Source: an uncultured Prevotella sp.
GTDB lineage: Bacteria > Bacteroidota > Bacteroidia > Bacteroidales > Bacteroidaceae
Direction of reading: 5' to 3'
DNA length: 55,753 bases
Assembly (NCBI GenBank): GCA_937895845.1
Contig: CALBLK010000012.1
Location: 1-55,753, forward strand
Positions 8,965 through 18,244 of this stretch are shown here, piece by piece (position 1 is the first letter of the stretch; each line of letters begins with the position of its first letter). The position numbers and the translations under genes were made by a program. The notes beneath the pieces were generated by a model. That model worked only from the letters and a program-made list of their open reading frames with translations. It was not told where the DNA came from and ran no database searches.

Positions 8965-10134
8965 ATGTACACACAAAACACGCCTGTCCATATCAATTTG
9001 TGGCACAAGGACTTCTGGTTGATGGCCATTGCAAACTTTTTTCTGTCAATGTCCGTCTATATGCTTCTTCCTGTCATTCCTCTGTGGCTCAAGGAAACTT
9101 TTGGCCTCTCCTCTCAATGGATTGGTACAGCGATGGCTGCCTTTGGCGCAGGAGTGTTTGCGCTAGGGGCTTTCTGCTCCTATCTCGTGCAGCGCTTCCG
9201 CCGCAATGCCGTATGTATGTGGGCCATAATAGCCATGATGCTTTCGGTCGGGTCGCTCTATTACTTCCCATTCGCACCGCTGGGCGTGGGCATAGTGTTA
9301 CAGCGGCTGTTCCTTGGAGCCACTTTCGGTCTGGCACAGATGGTGTTGGCCAGCACATTGGTCATTGACACTTGCGAGTCGTTCCAACGCACAGAAGCCA
9401 ACCACAGTGCCTCTTGGTTCTCGCGCTTTGCATTGGCTGCGGGGCCTTTTGCAGGTCTTCTGATATACCGTCAGTGGGGTGCAGATGCGGTGTGGGGTTC
9501 ATCGTGTGCTTGCGCCCTGCTAACCATAGTGCTTATCCGCTTGGTAAACTTCCCTTTCAAGGCGCCCGAAGAGGGCGTGAGTATGTTGAGCCTTGACCGC
9601 TTTTTTCTGCCACAGGGCTTTCCCCTTTTTCTTCAGCTATTCCTAATGATGGCCGCAGTAGGCCTTTTGCTGGCACAGGCAGTCACACCACACTTCTTTC
9701 TGTTTCTGATGGTGGGTTTTTGGATCGCCCTGCTCGCACAGCATTATGTTTTCCGCAATGCAGAGATCAAGAGTGAGGCTGTCACGGCCTTACTGCTTCT
9801 TATAGCCGCCCAACTGACCACTTTATTTGCCAGCCACCAGTCGGCGGCAGACATTCTTTGTCCTGTGCTCATTGGCACAGGCATAGGAATTATCGGTTCG
9901 CGGTTCCTGCTGTTTTTCATCAAGCTAAGCAAACATTGCCAGCGTGGCACGTCGCAAAGCACCTACTCACTGGCATGGGAGAGCGGCATCGCAATTGGCT
10001 ACGGCTGCTGTTTCGGACTGTTTAGCATCCACGCAAGGATGGCTGTGCTAACAAGCCTCGCACTCACAGTCATGTCTCTGGCACTTTACGTCCTTTTCAC
10101 TCACAGATGGTTTCTGAAGCATAAGAACAGATAA
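8965..10134 (+). CDS. MFS transporter
   Basis: This protein of 389 residues has about twelve hydrophobic segments, beginning with WLMAIANFFLSMSVYMLLPVI. Loop motifs of the GAFCSYLVQRFRRN type after helix 2 fit the major facilitator superfamily. The start at MYTQNTPVHINLWHKDFW is preferred: it sits 4 bases after the panB stop behind a purine-rich AAGAA, whereas the upstream in-frame ATG at 8929 lies inside panB. The drug-efflux or metabolite substrate is unknown. Co-transcription with panB does not by itself show that it moves pantothenate. Confidence 0.85.
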   Translation: MYTQNTPVHINLWHKDFWLMAIANFFLSMSVYMLLPVIPLWLKETFGLSSQWIGTAMAAFGAGVFALGAFCSYLVQRFRRNAVCMWAIIAMMLSVGSLYYFPFAPLGVGIVLQRLFLGATFGLAQMVLASTLVIDTCESFQRTEANHSASWFSRFALAAGPFAGLLIYRQWGADAVWGSSCACALLTIVLIRLVNFPFKAPEEGVSMLSLDRFFLPQGFPLFLQLFLMMAAVGLLLAQAVTPHFFLFLMVGFWIALLAQHYVFRNAEIKSEAVTALLLLIAAQLTTLFASHQSAADILCPVLIGTGIGIIGSRFLLFFIKLSKHCQRGTSQSTYSLAWESGIAIGYGCCFGLFSIHARMAVLTSLALTVMSLALYVLFTHRWFLKHKNR

Positions 10135-10188
10135 GCGAGCAATGCGGACTTGCAGCTAATGCCATCAACTGGCAACAAGCCTCCACGC

Positions 10189-11082
10189 TTATTTTCTTTT
10201 GGAAGAGAAATGGATGGTCTTCATCCCTTCCGTTTTGCGCACCGTTCCCACGGCATTCTGATTGCCATTCACTTTGTAGTAAGACCTGGCCTCAGCCATC
10301 CATCCCTGGATGTTCTTGATTCGGGCCGCATCACTCGGGTGGTCGCTCAACAGCGAGTAGGAGTTACCGGTTGCGGCAGACATCCGTTTCCAGAAGTCAA
10401 GGGCAACCATGGGGTCATAGCCTGCCATGGCCGCAAAGACAATGCCTAGGTGATCGGCCTCGCTTTCCTGCTTGCGCGAGTAGGCCGCGCCACCGAGTTT
10501 GGAACCGATGCCAAAGGCAGCAGCGCCAAGCTGCTGGAGGTCTGCGCTGGCACCACTTCCAGTCAACACAGCACCAAGCAACTGGCTACCATACTGCTGG
10601 CGAACACTGTTGCTTAGCCGCTCAGCCGAGTGCCTGGCCACAGCGTGGGCTATCTCATGCCCTAGGACAATGGCAAGAGAGGCCTCGTCGCGTGTAACAG
10701 GCAGCAACCCTTCATAAACGACAATTTTTCCGCCTGGCATACAGAATGCATTGACATTCTGGTCTTGCACAAGATTAAACTCCCACTTGTACTGTGCCAC
10801 CTCATTGCCAAGGCCGTTGGCATTGAGATAGCTTACCACAGCATTGGCCAATCGCTGGCCAACACGTCTAACCATAGCCGTATTGGCCGCGTTACTTGAG
10901 AGCTTGGCTGACTTCATATACTCCTGATACTGCTGGTTGCTCAGACTGAGTACCTGCTCGTCATTTACCAGCAAGTGCTGCTTACGTCCTGTAATGGGTA
11001 CTGTTCCTGTTGTTCCACAGGCAGACAACAAACAAGCGGTTGCAACTGTGCAAACTATTTGGCTGAATCTTGTCATATGCAT
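10189..11082 (-). CDS. M48 family metallopeptidase lipoprotein (LoiP/BepA-like)
   Basis: This 297-residue protein starts with a lipoprotein signal (VCTVATACLLSAC, lipid-attached Cys about 22). It has the zinc motif HEIAH at about 142-146 and the third ligand Glu in KQESEADHLG at about 208, the M48 arrangement. Relatives are outer-membrane-anchored, periplasm-facing proteases that trim or quality-control outer-membrane proteins. An in-frame ATG at 11076 gives an equally good signal peptide. It follows the subtilisin-like protease gene by 31 bases, so the two proteases are probably on one message. Confidence 0.92.
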   Translation of the reverse strand: MHMTRFSQIVCTVATACLLSACGTTGTVPITGRKQHLLVNDEQVLSLSNQQYQEYMKSAKLSSNAANTAMVRRVGQRLANAVVSYLNANGLGNEVAQYKWEFNLVQDQNVNAFCMPGGKIVVYEGLLPVTRDEASLAIVLGHEIAHAVARHSAERLSNSVRQQYGSQLLGAVLTGSGASADLQQLGAAAFGIGSKLGGAAYSRKQESEADHLGIVFAAMAGYDPMVALDFWKRMSAATGNSYSLLSDHPSDAARIKNIQGWMAEARSYYKVNGNQNAVGTVRKTEGMKTIHFSSKRK

Positions 11083-11113
11083 TATATTGATTATAAATAG
11101 TTTTTACCTTCAG

Positions 11114-13348
11114 TCACGGCACTCTAACTAACGATACGCCACTGGTGCCCCTGTCGCAGCCAGCTGTTCTCACCGCATAGATTCCCATGGGAAGAAAAGG
11201 AATGGCGACTTGCACAGACTGAGACGGGAGCGGTGACAGAACATCACTATATACACACGCACCGGACATATTGTAAATGTCAATTTTCAAGTTACCTGTC
11301 AGTTGCTGCTTAAAATACAGCTGTAACACGGTTGGGGATTTTGCCAAAACGCTCACCCTTGACGGAGCAAAGAGTTCAACACCGTTAATCGCGTCAACAC
11401 CAAGCAGGGTAAGCAGTCCGCGATAGACATCTATCTCTCCATAACCATAGGCGTTGTTGGGATAGCCAAGCTGTTCTTCCGGGTGGCGTGCTGTCTTGCG
11501 GAGAATCCCTTTCACATCATCAGGAGTGAGATCAGGCTTGGCCTCCAACCACAGGGCTATGGCTCCGGCCACAACTGGAGCGGCCATCGAGGTGCCGGTG
11601 TTAGCGTTCCAGGCATATGTACGACCCTTCCACTCAAAGTGCTCAACATCCGAGCGTATGTCACTTGCAGATGGATTGTGCTCGAGATAAAAGCTACTGT
11701 ATGAAGAGATGATGTTGTTACCCGGGGCAACAACATCGGGCTTGAATTGTCCGTTCCACGAGGGGCCTTGCGAAGAATAGACCGCACGCACGCCATCGTT
11801 GCGCCCGATCTGGCTGTAATCGCAATACTCGCCAAGATAGTTGACAAAACCTGTGCGGTGAATGGTAGACCCAACGGCTATCACCGCCGGGAATGCCCCC
11901 GGGGCAAGAATATTATGACTGTCTTCTGCATCATGCCACCCGCCATCCCAATCGTTGTAGAAAGCGGCAGAAAACGAGGCGCACTGGGCGGAAACAGAAC
12001 CTGAAGATTCACTGAGTGCCAGAGCGAGGCGGCCCATATTCCACCAATCGTCATTGCCTTCTATTCCAACCATGTATATCCATTCTGCAGGATTGTAAGC
12101 AGAAGGATAGCATTGCACCGTAACTGCCCACCGCTGACTGGCAGAAAGGCACATGGTGTCAGCAAGGACTGAGTCTCTAAGAGAAGGGGCCAACTGCAAG
12201 GCAAGTGTGTCAGCCGCGCCCCCCTCAGCAATAAGCCTCATCACGAAGGGGGAGTCTGACTTCAGTGCGAACTGGACACTGCGGGAAGCTCCCCCAACCA
12301 CATAACAGCCGGCCTCAGCCTGTCCGCACGGTTTTTCGAGATAAGTGTAACGCCCTGACTGATTACCTGCCGAAGCGACAATGATGCGCCCCGGACCGAC
12401 TAAGCGTGACAAATATTCTGAATAAAGGCTGTCTTCGGTACCTGCAAGATCGTAGTACCCCTCGCTGAAAGAGATGACGCATGGCTTACCTTCACGTTCG
12501 GCATAGTCGAAAATGTATTTGAAACCAAGAGCGTCAGTGGCCGTAGTGTACTTGTAAATGTCAGTAGAATCGATTAGCGGCAAATCATCAGACACGGCAT
12601 TGGCAACAATACAGATATCACTTTCAAATGCCATGCCACGATAGGGAGAGGTAAACCCACTGCCAGCGGCAATGCCCAGAGTATGAGTTCCATGGGTGGC
12701 AATCAGTCCGTCACGCGAATGTTGCAGAAGGGCAACACTTTCAAGCCCCACATAGTCACGTCCAACAGGAAGTTTGCTACCTATGGTGTCAGTATCAAGC
12801 TGGTCCCAGAATGCCCCGATACGCGACCGCGCCCCATCAGCATCACGGAAATTAGGATGGGTAAGGTCAAAACCAATATCCATCACTCCCACAACCACGC
12901 CCTTTCCCGTGAAAGGCTGCGGCAGCAACTGCCCCTCATAAACAGGCTTGGCCTGTACGATTGTTGCAGTAGTGTCCATCTGCACACGGCATGGGCAGCC
13001 AGCCTCTATCCGTGTCACAAGGTCACTTTCAGCTAGTGACCTCACACGGCTTATGGGCAAGGCCACAATACAGATGTCTTCCGAACGGTCTATCACATGG
13101 CACTGGTAGTCGCCAAGCTGACGCGCAGCATCCACATCAGACAGCCGGACAAACGCATGAAGCCATGACTGACGGTATGCACGAGTAGCTTGGGGCGATG
13201 CAGGTGTTGCTTCTGCAACTGCACGACGGACAAGTGATGACAGCTTACCTTTCCATTGGTGCTGACGTTGCTGGCCATTGGCTGGAGTTACAACAGCAAT
13301 GGTCACAAGCACCGGCAATATTGCTAACAACAGTCTTTTCTTCCGCAT
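11114..13348 (-). CDS. Exported subtilisin-like S8 serine protease with type IX-like C-terminus
   Basis: The 744-residue product has a signal peptide (MRKKRLLLAILPVLVTIAVV) and a propeptide region. Its S8 catalytic domain has Asp about 157 in GVMDIGFDLTHP, His about 219 in THGTHTLGIAAG and Ser about 587 in NTGTSMAAPVVAG. About 70 residues at the end (near LKIDIYNMSGACVYS to GIYAVRTAG) resemble a type A sorting domain of the type IX secretion system. The protein is therefore probably exported across the outer membrane. An upstream in-frame ATG at 13378 would put ten residues before the signal peptide and is not favoured. The M48 lipoprotein gene follows. Confidence 0.9.
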   Translation of the reverse strand: MRKKRLLLAILPVLVTIAVVTPANGQQRQHQWKGKLSSLVRRAVAEATPASPQATRAYRQSWLHAFVRLSDVDAARQLGDYQCHVIDRSEDICIVALPISRVRSLAESDLVTRIEAGCPCRVQMDTTATIVQAKPVYEGQLLPQPFTGKGVVVGVMDIGFDLTHPNFRDADGARSRIGAFWDQLDTDTIGSKLPVGRDYVGLESVALLQHSRDGLIATHGTHTLGIAAGSGFTSPYRGMAFESDICIVANAVSDDLPLIDSTDIYKYTTATDALGFKYIFDYAEREGKPCVISFSEGYYDLAGTEDSLYSEYLSRLVGPGRIIVASAGNQSGRYTYLEKPCGQAEAGCYVVGGASRSVQFALKSDSPFVMRLIAEGGAADTLALQLAPSLRDSVLADTMCLSASQRWAVTVQCYPSAYNPAEWIYMVGIEGNDDWWNMGRLALALSESSGSVSAQCASFSAAFYNDWDGGWHDAEDSHNILAPGAFPAVIAVGSTIHRTGFVNYLGEYCDYSQIGRNDGVRAVYSSQGPSWNGQFKPDVVAPGNNIISSYSSFYLEHNPSASDIRSDVEHFEWKGRTYAWNANTGTSMAAPVVAGAIALWLEAKPDLTPDDVKGILRKTARHPEEQLGYPNNAYGYGEIDVYRGLLTLLGVDAINGVELFAPSRVSVLAKSPTVLQLYFKQQLTGNLKIDIYNMSGACVYSDVLSPLPSQSVQVAIPFLPMGIYAVRTAGCDRGTSGVSLVRVP

Positions 13349-13366
13349 ATACTTGAAATAATGTTG

Positions 13367-13398
13367 CAAAAGAAACAAAAATATATGGGAATTGCAAG
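13367..13398 (-). promoter_or_regulatory. Possible promoter for the S8/M48 protease unit
   Basis: On the minus strand CTTG (13395-13398) and TTCTTTTG (13367-13374) are 20 bases apart. Each deviates from TTTG / TAnnTTTG by one base, but the spacing is exact and the gene start is 19 bases away. Confidence 0.35.
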
Positions 13399-13399
13399 A

Positions 13400-13450
13400 A
13401 ATAAAATAAAAAAGTCTGCAAGACTACCTGTTTAGGTTAGCCTTGCAGAC
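13400..13450 (-). terminator. Rho-independent terminator after the small exported protein gene
   Basis: GTCTGCAAG within 13414-13428 pairs with CTTGCAGAC within 13435-13450, extended inward by ACC/GGT around a 6-base loop. On the minus strand the stem is followed by TTTTTTATTTTATTT. It lies 32 bases past the stop of the gene at 13483 and isolates it from the protease unit. Confidence 0.7.
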
Positions 13451-13482
13451 CCATTTATGTATTGCAACCCTCGCTTCAGGGC

Positions 13483-13845
13483 TTACTTGCTCAAACCGCG
13501 ATTTGCCAACGTGGTGTTAAGCAAAACGTTATACTTGGCAAATTGGCTCTTGGTGAGCACATAACCCATATATTTCAAGTCCTTGTTTACTGCACTTTGA
13601 ACCAAAGCCTTGCGATCATCCTTGTGGGCTTCGGCAGCAATCATCATCTCGCCACAGAATGTGCGGTGAATGTCAGCCACACTCTCCATCTGGTCAAAAG
13701 TAAGACCAAGGGTCTCGCCCAGCTTGCGAATGTCGACTCTCATATCATACACATTGGCTACTTCTGCCATGTTAGCATTCTCGTTTTCTGCAAATGCAAT
13801 GTTCATACTCAGCATTGCGACAACAGCTAAAAACAATCTTTTCAT
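13483..13845 (-). CDS. Small exported protein of unknown function
   Basis: The 120-residue product has a clear signal peptide (MKRLFLAVVAMLSMNIAFAE) and a mature part of about 100 residues that is mainly helical and charged, without cysteines in pairs. The segment TFDQMESVADIHRTFCGEMM followed by LTKSQFAKYNVLLNTTL looks like the helical hairpin of small periplasmic chaperone-like proteins (Spy/CpxP type), but the similarity is only in overall character. The gene has its own -7 element and terminator, so it is a single-gene transcript. Function unknown. Confidence 0.75.
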   Translation of the reverse strand: MKRLFLAVVAMLSMNIAFAENENANMAEVANVYDMRVDIRKLGETLGLTFDQMESVADIHRTFCGEMMIAAEAHKDDRKALVQSAVNKDLKYMGYVLTKSQFAKYNVLLNTTLANRGLSK

Positions 13846-13915
13846 CTTTGTTACCCTTTCTTTTTACTTAAATTACTAAACTAACTTTTGTTATCCTTTT
13901 GTCCTTTTGACGATG

Positions 13916-13947
13916 CAAAGATAGTTAGTTTTCCTCTCCAGTACAAG
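13916..13947 (-). promoter_or_regulatory. Promoter of the small exported protein gene
   Basis: On the minus strand CTTG (13944-13947), 20 bases, TATCTTTG (13916-13923). The -7 element is a full match to TAnnTTTG; the -33 element differs by one base. Confidence 0.5.
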
Positions 13948-14113
13948 CGTTTTTGTTTTTTGTGTGCGCAAACAGTGTGTTTTATTGACGTAAATCAAAA
14001 GGAGAACACTATTTTTATTTCGATGACAGTATGCAACAGTATTCTAAACACTGGCTATCACAAGCGACACTGTATCCATTTTTAAGCCGATAAAAAGGAA
14101 GTGCAGAGATATT

Positions 14114-14166
14114 TACAAATAAAACGGACGGGGAAATGCAGCAAGGATTTCCACGTCCGTTTTTAC
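14114..14166 (-). terminator. Terminator of the ATP synthase operon
   Basis: AAACGGACG at 14122-14130 pairs with CGTCCGTTT at 14154-14162, with an inner GGAAAT/ATTTCC stem. On the minus strand it is followed by TTTTATTTGT, about 30 bases after the atpG stop. A T run also follows on the plus strand, so it may work both ways. Confidence 0.65.
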
Positions 14167-14193
14167 ACTTTGAATGTTGCTGTCTTGACGGTC

Positions 14194-15162
14194 TCAATTA
14201 TTGACCGATCCTCCAACAATGTCAAGCAACTCGCTTGTGATAGTTTGCTGGCGGCTCTTGTTATACTGCAACCTGAGGTCACGCAACAGCTCATCGGCAT
14301 TGTCCGTTGCAGTCTGCATAGCTACCATGCGCGCGGCATGCTCGCTGGCATTGCTGTCAAGCAATGCGGTATAGAGCATCAGATGGATCAGTTTTGGAAT
14401 GAGTGCCGTGAGCACTGTGCGCATATCCGGCTCAACAATAAAGTTGTCATTGAGAGGCTTGGCCTCACATTGCTGTTGCTGGTCATGCCCTTTGCCATTC
14501 CGCTTGAGATACTCCTGAGCCTCCTTGGTTACGACTGTCGTTGACAAGTCTCGCTCGTGGTCACGCTGCAATTCACTCTCCACGTCAATCGGAAGAAATG
14601 TCTTGCGCGTGAGAATCTGCGAGCCTGCGCTCTTAAAATGGTGATAAATCATTTCTACTCTGTCTAACTCGCCATGAAGGAATTTGGTTCCCAAATCACG
14701 AGCGATGTCTATGCACTTCTGAACATTGGGGTTGTCGGCTAAGTCCGTAAAGTCACCTGCAACGTCCAGTCCCTGCTTGGCCGCTTTTTCTGCCACTTTT
14801 CGCCCTATTGGATAGATGACAATATTTTCACGTCCGATGTCCGAATAGTCGTCCAGAGCCTGTTCCATCAACTTCAGCACATTGGCATTGAAGCCGCCAC
14901 ACAGGCTGCTGTTTGATGAAAACACCACCAAGGCAAGCTTATGGACAGGACGTTCCACTGTGAACACATTTGAGGCGTCAGCCTCCGAGGCGATGAAAGT
15001 CTTGAGGATATGTTCAAGCAAAGTCTCATATGGCAACATGTTCTCTATCATCACTTGGGCATGATGAAGCTTGGAGGATGCCACCATTTTCATGGCACTC
15101 GTAATCTTGCGCGTGCTGTTCACACTGGCGATGCGAGTTTTAATCTCTTTCAGTGACGGCAT
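14194..15162 (-). CDS. atpG: ATP synthase F1 gamma subunit
   Basis: Gamma is the central rotor shaft of F1. The 322 residues begin MPSLKEIKTRIASVNSTRKI (N-terminal coiled-coil helix) and end with the second long helix (LRLQYNKSRQQTITSELLDI, then VGGS). It is longer than E. coli gamma (about 287) because of extra residues in the middle (for example the NGKGHDQQQQCEAK loop), which I infer is a lineage feature. It is the last gene of the operon, 11 bases after atpA. Confidence 0.96.
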   Translation of the reverse strand: MPSLKEIKTRIASVNSTRKITSAMKMVASSKLHHAQVMIENMLPYETLLEHILKTFIASEADASNVFTVERPVHKLALVVFSSNSSLCGGFNANVLKLMEQALDDYSDIGRENIVIYPIGRKVAEKAAKQGLDVAGDFTDLADNPNVQKCIDIARDLGTKFLHGELDRVEMIYHHFKSAGSQILTRKTFLPIDVESELQRDHERDLSTTVVTKEAQEYLKRNGKGHDQQQQCEAKPLNDNFIVEPDMRTVLTALIPKLIHLMLYTALLDSNASEHAARMVAMQTATDNADELLRDLRLQYNKSRQQTITSELLDIVGGSVNN

Positions 15163-15173
15163 AATCGCAAAGT

Positions 15174-16754
15174 TTAGTAACTCTTGGCTATGTCAGCCAT
15201 CACCGCCTCGATCGTTGCTGTAATGGCATCGTCAATCTTGCCGCTGCCTAATGACTCTATGACTTCGGGGTGGGCAGAGCGCATCTTTTCCAAAAAAGCG
15301 TCCTGGCACTCACGCACCTTGTCCACAGGGACCTGGTGCATCAAGCCATGAGTTCCGCAATAAAGGATGGCTACCTGCTCACCGACAGGCATCGGACTGT
15401 ACTGAGGCTGTATGAGCAACTGGTTGTTCTTGCGCCCACGGTCAAGGGTCATGGCTGTAACGGCATCCATATCGCTGGAGAACTTGGAGAAGCTCTCAAG
15501 TTCGCGATACTGAGCCTGGTCAATCTTCAAGGTTCCAGCCACTTTCTTCATACTTTTGATTTGCGCTGAACCTCCAACACGAGAGACAGAGATACCAACA
15601 TTGATTGCCGGACGGAAGCCCTGGTTGAAGAGGTCTGTCTCCAAGTATATCTGCCCGTCAGTGATTGAAATAACATTGGTAGGGATATAGGCAGACACGT
15701 CACCTGCCTGAGTCTCAATGATAGGCAGGGCTGTAAGCGACCCTCCTCCACGCACATGTCCTTTCATGCACTCAGGAAGGTCGTTCATGCGCTCTGCAAC
15801 TTCTTGCTGTTCGTTAATCTTGGCTGCACGCTCCAACAGACGGCTGTGCAGATAGAACACATCGCCTGGATAAGCCTCGCGTCCTGACGGACGGCGCAGA
15901 ATCAATGACACCTCACGGTAGGCAACCGCCTGTTTGGAAAGGTCATCATACACAGCAAGGGCAGAGAAGCCACGGTCACGGAAATATTCGCCTATGGCAG
16001 CGCCGGCAAAAGGCGCATAGTATTGCATGGCAGCAGGGTCTGCTGCCGTTGCTGCAACCACCACGGTATAAGGCAAGGCACCATGCTCCTTGAGATCCTG
16101 TACAAGTGCTGCCACTGTAGAGGCTTTCTGGCCTATGGCCACATAGATGCAGTAGACAGGCTTGCCAGCCTCGTAGAAACTCTTTTGATTGATAATTGTA
16201 TCAATGGCAATAGCAGTTTTTCCTGTTTGACGGTCGCCAATGATCAGTTCGCGCTGGCCGCGGCCAATAGGAATCATTGAGTCAACAGCCTTCAGACCAG
16301 TCTGCAACGGCTCCTTTACAGGTTGACGGTAAATCACACCAGGCGCCTTACGGTCAAGTGGCATCTCGAAAGATTCGGCCAGGTCAATGGCTCCCTTGCC
16401 ATCGATAGGTTCGCCAAGAGGGTTGATGACACGGCCTAACATATTGTCATTCACACGAATGCTGGCAATGCGTTTGGTACGCTTAACCACCATACCTTCC
16501 TTGATGTCAGAAGTAGTTCCAAGAAGGACACAACCCACATTGTCCTCCTCAAGATTCATAACGATGGCCATCGTGCCGTTCTCAAACTCAAGCAACTCGT
16601 TGGCTTCGGCATTGCGCAAGCCATAAATGCGAGCTACACCGTCACTCACCTGGAGAACCGTGCCAACCTCGTCAAACTGGGCGCTGTCAGCCATGCCTTG
16701 GAGCTGTTCAAGCAGCACCTGGGACACCTCACTTGGTTTTATTTTATCAGACAT
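15174..16754 (-). CDS. atpA: ATP synthase F1 alpha subunit
   Basis: Alpha forms the non-catalytic nucleotide sites of the F1 hexamer. The 526 residues include the Walker A loop GDRQTGKTAIAIDT, the alpha-specific block VAIGQKASTVAALV and the ISVSRVGGSAQ region near the C-terminal domain, which contains the arginine finger. Length and order are normal. The gap to atpH is 55 bases. Confidence 0.98.
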   Translation of the reverse strand: MSDKIKPSEVSQVLLEQLQGMADSAQFDEVGTVLQVSDGVARIYGLRNAEANELLEFENGTMAIVMNLEEDNVGCVLLGTTSDIKEGMVVKRTKRIASIRVNDNMLGRVINPLGEPIDGKGAIDLAESFEMPLDRKAPGVIYRQPVKEPLQTGLKAVDSMIPIGRGQRELIIGDRQTGKTAIAIDTIINQKSFYEAGKPVYCIYVAIGQKASTVAALVQDLKEHGALPYTVVVAATAADPAAMQYYAPFAGAAIGEYFRDRGFSALAVYDDLSKQAVAYREVSLILRRPSGREAYPGDVFYLHSRLLERAAKINEQQEVAERMNDLPECMKGHVRGGGSLTALPIIETQAGDVSAYIPTNVISITDGQIYLETDLFNQGFRPAINVGISVSRVGGSAQIKSMKKVAGTLKIDQAQYRELESFSKFSSDMDAVTAMTLDRGRKNNQLLIQPQYSPMPVGEQVAILYCGTHGLMHQVPVDKVRECQDAFLEKMRSAHPEVIESLGSGKIDDAITATIEAVMADIAKSY

Positions 16755-16809
16755 ATTATTATTGCTTTTTATAATGGCATAGCGGAAGGCTTCGCCCTCC
16801 TTGCCTCGT

Positions 16810-17349
16810 TTATTTCCTTAGCTGCGAGAGAATGGACGAGAGCCGTGTCTTCACACTGGCATCCATACGATAAGTGTCATACTCAAGGATAAAGCCTCCA
16901 ATGATATCGGGATTTATCTCAGTCTCAAACTCCACTGTTCCCTTGGCATGGCTTTCCACCATCAGGCGCATCTTCTGCTCCGTCACAGGCGAGACAGCCA
17001 CAGCTGTGGTTAGCTTTCCACGGATAATGTTCTTCTGCTTGCGATAGAGTGTGACGTACGAATTGGCCATGAACTGAACAAGGTCCTCACGGTCTTCCCT
17101 CAGCACAAGAGCCACGAATGACTTGCCGACGGCTGAAGCCCGCGGTCCGCCAATGGCGGTTTCAAGCAGAGACTGCTTGGCTTGCTTCGAGAGCATCGGA
17201 TTGTCTATGGTCTGACGCAGCTGGGGCACTTCGACATAACTTTTTGCCAGCAGCAACATCTCACCATAAACGGCATCTTCCAGCCCAGCTTCCAATGCGC
17301 CTTTTAACAGAGCCCGGGCATAACGGACCGATATTACTCCTATATCCAT
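16810..17349 (-). CDS. atpH: ATP synthase F1 delta subunit
   Basis: Delta joins the F1 crown to the peripheral stalk. The 179 residues start MDIGVISVRYARALLKGALE, the usual 'RYA.AL' opening. They end with the C-terminal block FETEINPDIIGGFILEYDTY, which aligns with the conserved GG-containing motif of OSCP/delta proteins. Gap to atpF: 16 bases. Confidence 0.95.
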   Translation of the reverse strand: MDIGVISVRYARALLKGALEAGLEDAVYGEMLLLAKSYVEVPQLRQTIDNPMLSKQAKQSLLETAIGGPRASAVGKSFVALVLREDREDLVQFMANSYVTLYRKQKNIIRGKLTTAVAVSPVTEQKMRLMVESHAKGTVEFETEINPDIIGGFILEYDTYRMDASVKTRLSSILSQLRK

Positions 17350-17365
17350 ACGCTATTATCTCATT

Positions 17366-17887
17366 TTACTGTTTGGAAGAAACATCATCCAGCATGCGGT
17401 CGATGAGTTCCATCTGAGCCTTGTCGCCATTCAGGTTTTGCTTGAGCACCTTTCCGGCAATCGCTACACTGAGCGTGGCTACTTGCTGGCGGATATCGGC
17501 AATGGCAGCCTTTTTCTGCTGCTCTATCTCTGTCTTGGCATCAGACAGCAGGCGGGCACTTTCCAAGCGGGCTTTCTCCTGCGCCTTCTCTATGATAGCG
17601 TCACGAGCCTCTGAGGCCTCCTTCAATATCTGTGCCTGCTTTGCACGAGCCTCCTGCAAGATGGATTCCCCCTCCTTACTGATGTTGGACAGGCGCTCCT
17701 CAGCCTCGTGAGCCTTGCGGAGACTGGCATCAATAAAGTTCTTGCGTTCCTCCACCATACCGGTGATGACAGGGAAGCCGAACTTTGCAAGGATGGCAAA
17801 GACCACCAGAAACGCCACCATCATCCAGAAAAAGAGTCCGAAATCGGGTGTTAGTATTGATGGCAAATTGACTGACTCCATTTGCAT
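17366..17887 (-). CDS. atpF: ATP synthase Fo b subunit
   Basis: The peripheral stalk subunit has 173 residues. One N-terminal membrane helix (LFFWMMVAFLVVFAILAKFG) is followed by a long charged coiled coil rich in Ala, Glu, Lys and Arg. The start at MQMESVNLPSILTPDFGLFF is 16 bases after atpE; a second ATG two codons in (MESV) is an alternative. Confidence 0.95.
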   Translation of the reverse strand: MQMESVNLPSILTPDFGLFFWMMVAFLVVFAILAKFGFPVITGMVEERKNFIDASLRKAHEAEERLSNISKEGESILQEARAKQAQILKEASEARDAIIEKAQEKARLESARLLSDAKTEIEQQKKAAIADIRQQVATLSVAIAGKVLKQNLNGDKAQMELIDRMLDDVSSKQ

Positions 17888-17903
17888 AGATGATTATAAT
17901 CAA

Positions 17904-18158
17904 TTACATAAACACGCAAAGAGCGCAAACCACAACAGCAAACAGGGCCACGCCCTCGACGAAAGCTGCGGTAAGAATCATGTTGGTACGGATTGTACCT
18001 GCAGCCTCGGGCTGGCGAGCAATGGCATCCATTGCGTTACCGCCAATGCGCCCGATACCCAAACCTGCACCAATAGCTGCAATACCTGCACCGATACCGG
18101 CACCAAACTTAGCAAGACCTGCAGCTGCAGCTGCCTGTAAAAATAATGCTGAAATCAT
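17904..18158 (-). CDS. atpE: ATP synthase Fo c subunit
   Basis: The 84-residue proteolipid makes two helices: the first glycine-rich (GAGIGAGIAAIGAGLGIG), a polar RQPEAAGTIR loop, and the second carrying the ion-binding Glu in AAFVEGVALF. The residue after this Glu is Gly, and the first helix lacks the Gln/Glu pair of sodium-type rings. I infer that the ring is proton-coupled. Confidence 0.96.
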   Translation of the reverse strand: MISALFLQAAAAAGLAKFGAGIGAGIAAIGAGLGIGRIGGNAMDAIARQPEAAGTIRTNMILTAAFVEGVALFAVVVCALCVFM

Positions 18159-18244
18159 AATCGTTACTTTTAAAATTGGTTATACTTTTATTGTTTTCTT
18201 ACTTTTATTGTCCACATGACCAAGAGCACTGCCACTGCCACCGT

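Larger units (their letters stand above)
13846..14193. other. Intergenic region, 348 bases, no gene
   Basis: It contains the promoter of the small exported protein gene (13916-13947) and the terminator of the ATP synthase operon (14114-14166). The AT-rich centre (about 13930-14100) shows no convincing coding frame or RNA gene. Confidence 0.6.

Noticed and set aside
17904..18158. Sodium-specific c ring
   Set aside because: The residue after the ion-binding Glu is Gly, and the first helix lacks the polar ligands of sodium-type c subunits.
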